From IMG/VR virus record IMGVR_UViG_3300046000_006648, positions 1-33,272 of that record: a stretch of 33,272 nt of DNA. The stretch is one strand, 5' to 3'. Within the stretch, counting starts at the first letter, position 1. Each line of letters opens with the position of its first letter. Of the stretch, positions 19,455 to 23,918 are shown piece after piece. This DNA is from a virus. Made by a program: the position numbers and the translations under genes. Under the pieces are notes generated by a model. It did no database searches and was not told where the DNA came from. It saw nothing but the letters and a program-made list of their open reading frames with translations.

Positions 19455-19802
19455 ATGGGAGTTTATATCTACACTTACAAGAAAAAATTTGATAAAAATG
19501 CAACACTCAACGGAGAGAAAGTTGTGGTTGGAAAGGCGACGTTTCTTTGCAAAAGTGATTTTGGTGGGAGATATACTCCTTCTGAAAATCGTGAAATGAC
19601 AAGAACCCTAAATCTTGAAAAGGATTTACAACCTGATTACATCACGTTTGATGGTGAAAACGTTTACAAAAACAATAAACGTGGTTTGTGGCATGATGGT
19701 TCAGGTTTTTATTGTGGTATTCATCACGAAGATGATTTTGTTGGGGTACTAAAAAAAGAAGGAAGAAAATTCGTAGTTGAAGAGTACTTTATAAAAAAAT
19801 AA
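19455..19802 (+). CDS. Hypothetical protein, 115 aa
   Basis: I choose ATG 19455 (MGVYIYTYKKKFDKNATLNG). The frame opens at 19422, but that ATG lies within the promoter. The protein is beta-rich with two short aromatic blocks (FLCKSDFGGRYTPSENREM; LWHDGSGFYCGIHHEDDFVG). His and Cys residues in the second block could bind a metal. No family. It precedes a nearly identical promoter at 19811, which drives the second tRNA cluster. Confidence 0.8.
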   Translation: MGVYIYTYKKKFDKNATLNGEKVVVGKATFLCKSDFGGRYTPSENREMTRTLNLEKDLQPDYITFDGENVYKNNKRGLWHDGSGFYCGIHHEDDFVGVLKKEGRKFVVEEYFIKK

Positions 19803-19810
19803 AAAAAAGA

Positions 19811-19842
19811 TTTGGCAAATCAAAATAGATTACATATCTTTG
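19811..19842 (+). promoter_or_regulatory. Bacteroidota-type promoter of the second tRNA cluster
   Basis: TTTG at 19811-19814, 20 nt, TATCTTTG at 19835-19842. The TTTGGCA and TTACATATCTTTGTAGAA parts match the promoter at 19407. Confidence 0.82.
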
Positions 19843-19849
19843 TAGAACA

Positions 19850-20026
19850 AACAACGGGGGTAGGAAGTTAGAGGTTGGTGTCCTACTCCCGTGAAGAAAG
19901 AAGAAGTTCATTGAAATAAAAATATTGTGGTTGTAAGAAACGGGAAACTCGTAAAGTGTATCAACCTGTTAACATAAGATAGTGAAACGAGAGTGTGTGT
20001 TAACTACTAAATCACAAAATTAAAAT
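19850..20026 (+). ncRNA. Structured leader of the second tRNA cluster
   Basis: No credible gene. An 11-bp hairpin CGGGGGTAGGA/TCCTACTCCCG (19855-19891) begins near the predicted transcript start. A degenerate boxA (GTTCATTGAAA) follows at 19906, then a stem GTTAACA/TGTTAAC (about 19968-20003). It resembles an rRNA-operon leader in logic: promoter, hairpin, boxA. Confidence 0.55.
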
Positions 20027-20081
20027 AGTCAGGTGGAGGGTTATAGGTGCTCCCACACAGGTTCGAGTCCTGTCTTGACTA
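20027..20081 (+). ncRNA. tRNA-like RNA A, acceptor and T arm without anticodon arm
   Basis: 55 nt. Acceptor AGTCAGG/CTTGACT (all seven pair, one G-U), a T arm ACAGG-TTCGAGT-CCTGT, A73 and CA following. Between them is only one hairpin (GGAG/CTCC, 20035-20053), so there is no anticodon arm. The same acceptor 5' strand and T arm recur in B (21498) and C (23028). It is too regular in the retained arms to be simple decay. It could be a minihelix substrate for CCA-adding enzyme, EF-Tu or RNase P. Confidence 0.6.
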
Positions 20082-20086
20082 CACAT

Positions 20087-20157
20087 TGCGGTTTGGTGTA
20101 ATTGGTAGCACAAGGGGCTCATAACCCCATGGCCAGGTTCGAGTCCTGAATCCGCTT
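20087..20157 (+). tRNA. tRNA with anticodon CAT, initiator-like (fMet candidate)
   Basis: The anticodon stem has GGG at 29-31 opposite CCC with loop CTCATAA, the initiator signature, and positions 1-72 are mismatched (T-T), also typical of initiators. Acceptor core GCGG/CCGC, T loop TTCGAGT; one more T-T mismatch at 6-67. No CCA encoded. Confidence 0.85.
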
Positions 20158-20239
20158 CTAAATAGCCAACCAAGCTTTACTACGATACGGGTAATACCTG
20201 TGGGTTAGGGGTGACGGTCAGGAAAGACTGACAATTTTT
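20158..20239 (+). other. Spacer with hairpin before tRNA-Ile(TAT)
   Basis: 80 nt without gene. GTCAG-GAAAGA-CTGAC (20217-20232) followed by AATTTTT ends 7 nt before the tRNA; it could be a weak terminator or a processing stem. Confidence 0.45.
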
Positions 20240-20313
20240 GCCGAGGTAGCTCAATTGGTGAGAGCAGGACGCTTATATCGTCAAGGTTATGGGTTCAAGC
20301 CCCTTCTTCGGTA
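20240..20313 (+). tRNA. tRNA-Ile (anticodon TAT)
   Basis: Acceptor GCCGAGG/CTTCGGT, anticodon stem GACG/CGTC with a 7-nt loop CTTATAT, T stem TGGG/CCCT with TTCAAGC. TAT would read AUA directly. Bacteria usually read AUA with a lysidine-modified CAT anticodon, so this is uncommon. Confidence 0.88.
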
Positions 20314-20528
20314 CGGGAGTGTAAGCAGTATATTCTACTTGAGAAAGGATGGTAACACGCACTTAAAAGGGGGGTTACAAAGAGTCAAGTCGTTTTTTTA
20401 GTTTTGGCGATAAAAACTAACGTTTTGTGGAGATAGTTTAATGTGAAAAACTTACACCCGTGATGTTGGAGGGTTTGATCACCCCATTCACGTTAAAGTG
20501 ACGAATGACCCAAGTTCGTCACACTTTT
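20314..20528 (+). ncRNA. Structured spacer before tRNA-Gly
   Basis: 215 nt, no credible gene. It includes a T-run near 20393, a D-arm-like AGTTT/AAACT hairpin and a stem CGTGA/TCACG (about 20458-20492). An 8-bp hairpin GTGACGAA/TTCGTCAC (20498-20522) ends 6 nt before tRNA-Gly. It may include a decayed tRNA around 20425-20490. Confidence 0.45.
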
Positions 20529-20600
20529 GCGGGTATCGTATAATGGTTATTACTCCACACTTCCAATGTGGAGATGAGTGTTCGATTCATTCTACCCGCA
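20529..20600 (+). tRNA. tRNA-Gly (anticodon TCC)
   Basis: Acceptor GCGGGTA/TACCCGC, anticodon stem CCACA/TGTGG, loop CTTCCAA, T loop TTCGATT. Confidence 0.95.
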
Positions 20601-20601
20601 C

Positions 20602-20784
20602 AAAATGAAATAACAGAAGTCCGACTTGCACGGATGAAAGGAACTTTGACTTCATGGGATTAGCTACCCAACCGAAGAGATATAAATGACTCAAAGTACT
20701 CTGTTCAGATACCTGCTCTGATGTGCACGTCAACAGGTTATGGGGAACAAACCATAAGTAAAAATCGGAGAAACGTTTCATTTT
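20602..20784 (+). ncRNA. Structured RNA closed by a 9-bp long-range stem
   Basis: AAAATGAAA (20602-20610) is perfectly complementary to TTTCATTTT (20776-20784). Inside are hairpins GAAGTC/GACTTC, TCAGA/TCTGA and TTATGG-GGAACAAA-CCATAA. The 3' arm ends 4 nt before tRNA-Ala and runs into T6. It could be a small RNA released by tRNA processing or a processing stem. Confidence 0.55.
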
Positions 20785-20788
20785 TTAT

Positions 20789-20867
20789 GGGCTGGCATGT
20801 TCCAAGGCTTTGGCGAGAAACACTTGCAATGTTTCTGTGGTGAGTTCGATTCTCATCCGGTCCACCA
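20789..20867 (+). tRNA. tRNA-Ala (anticodon TGC), CCA encoded
   Basis: Acceptor GGGCTGG/CCGGTCC with G3-U70, the Ala identity pair. Anticodon stem AAACA/TGTTT, loop CTTGCAA, T stem GTGAG/CTCAT. CCA encoded at 20865-20867. Confidence 0.95.
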
Positions 20868-20890
20868 AATAAACAATTAAAAACGAATGA

Positions 20891-21034
20891 ATGATGAGAG
20901 AAGTTTTATCAGGAACTTGCGAATCAGGAAGAGTTAAATTTGTTAAAACTAACACAAAAACTGATTTGTTTAAGGTCTTAAGAAAAAAAATTAAAAAAAG
21001 GTTTGGTAGATTAAAAAAAACACTACCTTTGTAA
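20891..21034 (+). CDS. Possible small basic protein, 47 aa
   Basis: ATG 20891 (MMREVLSGTCESGRVKFVKT) to TAA 21032-21034. The first 30 codons look coding. The Lys-rich end overlaps the promoter at 21002, which is unusual but occurs elsewhere here. No family. Confidence 0.4.
   Translation: MMREVLSGTCESGRVKFVKTNTKTDLFKVLRKKIKKRFGRLKKTLPL
21002..21031 (+). promoter_or_regulatory. Bacteroidota-type promoter
   Basis: TTTG at 21002-21005, 18 nt, TACCTTTG at 21024-21031; spacer nearly the same as at 13591. It drives tRNA-Glu, tRNA-Asp and what follows. Confidence 0.78.
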
Positions 21035-21042
21035 AAGAAACG

Positions 21043-21120
21043 AGATGAGTTTTCCCACACCTAGGGTTAGTGAGAAACTTAAAGGGGAACAAAAGTGGTA
21101 CACAAGTCCACGACTCATCT
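21043..21120 (+). other. Leader stem before tRNA-Glu
   Basis: AGATGAGT (21043-21050) pairs with ACTCATCT (21113-21120), enclosing about 62 nt. It begins near the predicted transcript start and ends 6 nt before tRNA-Glu. Confidence 0.55.
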
Positions 21121-21126
21121 TAACTT

Positions 21127-21198
21127 GGTCCTATCGACTATCGGTTAGGTCGCCAGGTTTTCATCCTGGAAAGCGGGGTTCGATTCCCCGTAGGACTA
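21127..21198 (+). tRNA. tRNA-Glu (anticodon TTC)
   Basis: Acceptor GGTCCTA/TAGGACT, anticodon stem CCAGG/CCTGG, loop TTTTCAT, T stem CGGGG/CCCCG. Confidence 0.95.
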
Positions 21199-21214
21199 CA
21201 GTGAAATGAACAAC

Positions 21215-21255
21215 AAAGCACACAAGTTGTACCTCTACGGTTTTAAAGTGTGTTT
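21215..21255 (+). other. Hairpin 3 nt before tRNA-Asp
   Basis: AAA(G)CACAC (21215-21223) pairs with GTGTGTTT (21248-21255) with one bulge. Confidence 0.5.
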
Positions 21256-21258
21256 ATT

Positions 21259-21330
21259 GGTCCATTAGTGTAGTGGCTAACATACCACCCTGTCACGGTG
21301 GGGCCGCGAGTTCGATTCTCGCATGGACCG
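21259..21330 (+). tRNA. tRNA-Asp (anticodon GTC)
   Basis: Acceptor GGTCCAT/ATGGACC, anticodon stem CCACC/GGTGG, loop CTGTCAC, T stem GCGAG/CTCGC, discriminator G as usual for Asp. Confidence 0.96.
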
Positions 21331-21338
21331 CAAAAAGT

Positions 21339-21496
21339 GTTTTTTGAAAATATTGATAGTGGTTTTCCCCATTCAACGGATGTCGACAATCCAGAGTGGA
21401 ATCGGAATTCAGCACCCTCTGCCGGGGCCTCGTAAAACTACGATTAAGCAGTTAAGATTGGGACGAGACGGGTATCCCAACACTATCAACAATATT
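21339..21496 (+). ncRNA. Structured RNA abutting tRNA-like RNA B
   Basis: A boxA-like GTTTTTTGAAAATATTG (21339-21355) opens it. AATATTGATAGTG (21349-21361) pairs with CACTATCAACAATATT (21481-21496) apart from a 3-nt bulge, closing about 120 nt. Inside is a CGTA-AAAC-TACG hairpin and CTCGT/ACGAG. It ends one base before the tRNA-like RNA at 21498. No credible gene. Confidence 0.55.
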
Positions 21497-21497
21497 T

Positions 21498-21649
21498 AGT
21501 CAGGTGGCGGAATGGTAGACGCTAAGCAAAGATAGAACTAATTGAGATATTAGTTATTTATCCGAATAAGAGTTCCCGTAAAAACAGCAAAGTAGCTATA
21601 AGCTTGGGAGTGGGTAACTATCATACAGGTTCGAGTCCTGTCCTGACTA
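21498..21649 (+). ncRNA. tRNA-like RNA B, 152 nt, expanded middle
   Basis: Acceptor AGTCAGG/CCTGACT (perfect), T arm ACAGG-TTCGAGT-CCTGT, A73 and CA. The 5' part looks like a Leu D arm (GGCGGAATGGTAGACGC). However, ATGGTAG (21512-21518) can pair with CTATCAT (21618-21624) directly next to the T stem, forming a long helix in place of D and anticodon arms. This helix encloses further hairpins such as AACTAAT/ATTAGTT. About 70 nt longer than a Leu tRNA. Either a tRNA-like RNA of a new kind or a tRNA-Leu with an insertion. Confidence 0.6.
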
Positions 21650-21665
21650 CAAAAAATTAAAAACT

Positions 21666-21863
21666 ATGGAATTAATATTGTACGGAATTATTGGAAGCTT
21701 GGTGGGTAGTTTAATTGTATTATTTACAATAAACTTATTTAAGTCAAAACCCTCAATTGATTATCAGGAGTTAATTAAACAATCTGAAGAACGATTAGAG
21801 AAGTCAAAGAAGTATGGTGAAGAGTTAGATAAAATGTTAGAAGAAATGAAAAAAAATGATTAA
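21666..21863 (+). CDS. Single-pass membrane protein with coiled coil, 65 aa
   Basis: MELILYGIIGSLVGSLIVLF start: residues 3-24 form a transmembrane helix, followed by KSKPSIDYQELIKQ and a charged coiled coil (SEERLEKSKKYGEELDKMLE). The build (N-terminal TM, cytoplasmic helix) resembles small phage spanin, inhibitor or membrane-anchor proteins, but no family is assigned. It follows tRNA-like RNA B by 16 nt. Confidence 0.8.
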   Translation: MELILYGIIGSLVGSLIVLFTINLFKSKPSIDYQELIKQSEERLEKSKKYGEELDKMLEEMKKND

Positions 21864-21884
21864 GTTTGTAGAAACAAAAAAGAT

Positions 21885-22049
21885 ATGGAAAGATTTTCAA
21901 TGAAGGAACTTATCGCCAACAAGTATGGTGAAAATGAGAAAAGTGTTAAAACAACAAGGTCAACAAAGAGGGCGGAAAAGAAAACCAAAGACCAAGGTAA
22001 GTATATGGTCAAGATCGTTGATGGTGTTAAATATATGGTTTTAAAATAA
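21885..22049 (+). CDS. Small basic protein, 54 aa
   Basis: ATG 21885 (MERFSMKELIANKYGENEKS) to TAA 22047-22049. Lys/Thr-rich middle (KTTRSTKRAEKKTKDQGKY) and a short beta end (MVKIVDGVKYMVLK). A TAAGTTTG -7-like element lies at 21861-21868, at the end of the preceding gene. Possibly nucleic-acid binding; no family. Confidence 0.7.
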   Translation: MERFSMKELIANKYGENEKSVKTTRSTKRAEKKTKDQGKYMVKIVDGVKYMVLK

Positions 22050-22050
22050 A

Positions 22051-22533
22051 ATGGATGATTATAAAAAAATAGAAATTGAAACCGCAATTAAATATGGCGC
22101 GGTAGCCAAAGGAACCAAAAAATCAATTGGCGATTTTTTATTGGACGATGATATTACTAAACCTGTTAATGTTAAAAGTAATAACCTTGACAAAAACAAT
22201 TATTCACCAAACATTATTTCAGCCAAAAGATTAATAAATTGGTTAAATAATAATAATGAATTATATCTCATTTTTGTTGATTACAAAAAAACAGAGTCAG
22301 GAATTGAGATTATTGGTGATTCAGGGTTAGTACCGATACATAAAATAAGTTGGGATTGTTTATCAATTGAAGCACAAGGTTGGGGGGTTATACAGTTATC
22401 AAAAAAATTAAAAATTAATGAAGAACAAGATTTAAAAACCTTTTTTAGTGATATGAAAAAAAATTATGAAAAATATATCACTAAGCAAGAAGAAAAATTC
22501 TTAAAAATTAAAAACATGATTAAAAATTTTTAA
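22051..22533 (+). CDS. Hypothetical protein, possible nuclease fold, 160 aa
   Basis: MDDYKKIEIETAIKYGAVAK start. A block FLLDDDITKPVNVKSNNLD followed by NELYLIFVDYKKTESGIEII recalls the acidic/VxVK arrangement of restriction-endonuclease-like (PD-(D/E)xK) proteins, but I cannot make this firm. The C-terminus is helical and Lys-rich. It starts 1 nt after the previous stop. Confidence 0.75.
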   Translation: MDDYKKIEIETAIKYGAVAKGTKKSIGDFLLDDDITKPVNVKSNNLDKNNYSPNIISAKRLINWLNNNNELYLIFVDYKKTESGIEIIGDSGLVPIHKISWDCLSIEAQGWGVIQLSKKLKINEEQDLKTFFSDMKKNYEKYITKQEEKFLKIKNMIKNF

Positions 22534-22539
22534 AAAATT

Positions 22540-22602
22540 ATGACACCAATATTGTTTGTATTATTTGTTTTGTTTATCCTTATGATAAGAAAGAGAAGAT
22601 AA
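22540..22602 (+). CDS. 20-aa transmembrane micro-protein
   Basis: ATG 22540 encodes MTPILFVLFVLFILMIRKRR: a single hydrophobic helix with a basic end (inside-positive). A similar 28-aa TM peptide lies at 23511. Its stop touches the boxA-like element at 22603. Confidence 0.5.
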   Translation: MTPILFVLFVLFILMIRKRR

Positions 22603-22613
22603 GTTCTTTGAAA
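22603..22613 (+). promoter_or_regulatory. boxA-like element before tRNA-Leu
   Basis: GTTCTTTGAAA, 1 nt before tRNA-Leu(TAA); same core as 13181 and 19371. Confidence 0.5.
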
Positions 22614-22614
22614 T

Positions 22615-22698
22615 GCTCGGGTGGTGAAATTGGTAGACACGACAGATTTAAGCTCTGTTGACCAGTGGGTTGTGTGGGTTCGAGTCCCACTCCGAGTA
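22615..22698 (+). tRNA. tRNA-Leu (anticodon TAA)
   Basis: Acceptor GCTCGGG/TCCGAGT, anticodon stem ACAGA/TCTGT, loop TTTAAGC, class II variable arm, T stem GTGGG/CCCAC with TTCGAGT. Reads UUA, a major Leu codon here. Confidence 0.94.
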
Positions 22699-22707
22699 CT
22701 TAAAGTT

Positions 22708-22823
22708 TGTCAGGAGTGTAATGAGGCATGGTGCCGAGTCCCCAAGACCAATAGTCCCAGACACTTGTGGGTTCTATGGAGTCGTAAGGTTGCTCATTGT
22801 GGGTTCAAATCCCACCCTGACAT
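22708..22823 (+). ncRNA. tRNA-like RNA D, 116 nt
   Basis: Acceptor TGTCAGG/CCTGACA (perfect), T arm GTGGG-TTCAAAT-CCCAC, discriminator T then CA. AATGAG (22720-22725) pairs with CTCATT (22793-22798) directly next to the T stem, replacing D and anticodon arms. Inside are GGCA/TGCC and CCC.CAAG/CTTG.GGG helices. Same architecture as A-C but different primary sequence. Confidence 0.55.
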
Positions 22824-22825
22824 CA

Positions 22826-23027
22826 CGTTGCGGGTTCATCACCCCATAGTGTGCCCCACACGACGAGAAACGGAGTGATGTCCGTAGGGGAACGTACATT
22901 GTCGTATAGGGAGAACGACTGGGTAAGTCAGCCCGACCTGGTGAGGACGAAATGATTATTCCTAACCCACCTTTGTGGTGGGGACAACCATAACACCTGT
23001 GAGTTGGATAAAGTAGGGTGTTAATTT
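22826..23027 (+). ncRNA. Structured spacer before tRNA-like RNA C
   Basis: About 200 nt with higher GC than the neighbouring genes and no credible gene. Hairpins: GTCGT/ACGAC (near 22902-22920), ACCCACC/GGTGGGG (near 22963-22983) and AACACC/GGTGTT (22992-23022), the last ending 5 nt before RNA C. Confidence 0.5.
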
Positions 23028-23141
23028 AGTCAGGTGGCGGAATGGTTAGACGCAAAGATGTTGTGAGTTGGTAGGTAATAACTACTTGGATAGTATCCAC
23101 ACTAGAACTCTCAAATACAGGTTCAAGTCCTGTCCTGACTA
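23028..23141 (+). ncRNA. tRNA-like RNA C, 114 nt, expanded middle
   Basis: Acceptor AGTCAGG/CCTGACT (perfect), T arm ACAGG-TTCAAGT-CCTGT, A73 and CA. The 5' side (GGCGGAATGGTTAGACGC) matches a Leu-type D arm and B. TTGTGAGTT (23061-23069) pairs with AACTCTCAA (23106-23114; one mismatch), 2 nt from the T stem, and encloses GTAG/CTAC and GGAT/ATCC hairpins. No normal anticodon arm. Confidence 0.6.
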
Positions 23142-23304
23142 CAGCCAGTTATCTGACTCCGATAGTACGGTAACACTCATTGGGAAATCGGAAGTCCACG
23201 AATGGGGGTGTAAGGTAAGTGATACTTACAAAGGTGGAGTACCAAAAACAATAGATACGATACGTACGGGTGATCGTACGTTGGGTACAAATCTCCACCA
23301 CTTA
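23142..23304 (+). ncRNA. Structured spacer before tRNA(CAT)
   Basis: 163 nt, no credible gene. GGTGGAG (23233-23239) pairs with CTCCACC (23293-23299), 5 nt before the tRNA. Inside is a perfect CGTACG/CGTACG hairpin (about 23262-23280). GTAAG/CTTAC lies upstream. Confidence 0.5.
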
Positions 23305-23378
23305 GGTCCTTTAGCTCATTCGGTTAGAGCAACAGACTCATAATCTGTGGGTGGTTGGTTCGATCCCAACAAGGACCA
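23305..23378 (+). tRNA. tRNA with anticodon CAT (Met or Ile2)
   Basis: Acceptor GGTCCTT/AAGGACC, anticodon stem ACAGA/TCTGT, loop CTCATAA, T stem GTTGG/CCAAC. Well-formed. Elongator Met is the simplest reading; Ile2 cannot be excluded. Confidence 0.92.
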
Positions 23379-23416
23379 CACTTTACAATGTAAAACTAAT
23401 GTTTTATTATTAGGTA

Positions 23417-23489
23417 TGTCAGTTAGCTCAGTTGGTTAGAGCAATCCCTTTTTAGGGACGTGTCATTGGTTCGATCCCTTTACTGACAA
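23417..23489 (+). tRNA. tRNA-Lys (anticodon TTT), copy 2
   Basis: Acceptor TGTCAGT/ACTGACA, anticodon stem TCCC/GGGA with loop TTTTTAG, T loop TTCGATC; two T-T mismatches in the T stem. Not similar to Lys copy 1, so it is not a recent duplicate. Confidence 0.85.
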
Positions 23490-23510
23490 CAAACAAGTAA
23501 AAAAATAAAT

Positions 23511-23597
23511 ATGAAAACTCTTTGGATTTTTATTTTTACCATTTTTGTCACATCAGCCTTAATTTTATTAATTGCTAAGTACTTTAAACGAGACTAA
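23511..23597 (+). CDS. 28-aa transmembrane peptide
   Basis: ATG 23511: MKTLWIFIFTIFVTSALILL then IAKYFKRD. One TM helix with a basic C-terminus. It ends in a strong terminator. Possibly a small lysis or membrane-acting peptide, given the holin-like gene next door; inferred. Confidence 0.6.
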   Translation: MKTLWIFIFTIFVTSALILLIAKYFKRD

Positions 23598-23623
23598 CCC
23601 CCAATAACCACGGGGGTTTTTTA
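23597..23623 (+). terminator. Intrinsic terminator after the second tRNA cluster
   Basis: ACCCCC, 9-nt loop, GGGGGT, T-run. It closes the tRNA/TM-peptide unit. Confidence 0.93.
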
Positions 23624-23632
23624 TTTTTGATA

Positions 23633-23640
23633 TATTTATT
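23633..23640 (+). promoter_or_regulatory. TATTTATT-type candidate phage promoter
   Basis: Lies between a terminator and the holin-like gene (ATG 23670), so a promoter is required here; no TAnnTTTG is visible. Confidence 0.5.
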
Positions 23641-23669
23641 ATTGAACAATAAACTTTAAAAAACTTATT

Positions 23670-23837
23670 ATGAAGTTAACTAAAGAACAAATTATGGGTA
23701 TCATTCGTCACGCATTGACATTTGTCGGTGGTATTCTTGTAATGAAAGGTTTGGTTGATGAACCTATCGTATCAGAAATCGTCGGAGGTGTTATGACATT
23801 AACGGGAGCGATCTGGTCAATTGTAGATAAAAAGTAA
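23670..23837 (+). CDS. Small holin-like protein (Pam3-gp28-like)
   Basis: 55 aa: MKLTKEQIMGIIRHALTFVG, then GILVMKGLVDEPIVSEIVGG and a tail VMTLTGAIWSIVDKK. Two hydrophobic segments separated by an acidic turn, an RHxLTxxGG motif and a WSxxxKK end match a widespread small phage family exemplified by cyanophage Pam3 gp28, annotated as holin-like. A holin would permeabilise the inner membrane for lysis. It forms its own unit between two terminators with a TATTTATT motif, fitting late expression. No endolysin gene is seen here. Confidence 0.75.
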   Translation: MKLTKEQIMGIIRHALTFVGGILVMKGLVDEPIVSEIVGGVMTLTGAIWSIVDKK

Positions 23838-23857
23838 TCTTACAATTTTTTTTAGAG

Positions 23858-23886
23858 AAACCTACTATTTAAAGGTAGGTTTTTTC
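23858..23886 (+). terminator. Intrinsic terminator
   Basis: AAACCTAC, 9-nt loop, GTAGGTTT, continuing into a T-run. Confidence 0.92.
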
Positions 23887-23897
23887 TTTTATCATTA

Positions 23898-23905
23898 TAT
23901 TTATT
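23898..23905 (+). promoter_or_regulatory. TATTTATT-type candidate phage promoter
   Basis: 13 nt before ATG 23919 and directly after a terminator; it would drive 23919-25650. Confidence 0.5.
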
Positions 23906-23918
23906 AAATAAAATCATT

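Noticed and set aside
21498-21649. Group I intron in tRNA-Leu
   Set aside because: The extra ~70 nt is far too short for a group I core and no P7-like sequence is visible.
20027-23141. tmRNA pieces
   Set aside because: The acceptors lack G3-U70 and there is no resume codon or tag peptide frame in any of the four.
22621-23343. Plus-strand frames across tRNA-Leu and RNAs C/D
   Set aside because: They run through tRNA and tRNA-like sequences; unusual composition.
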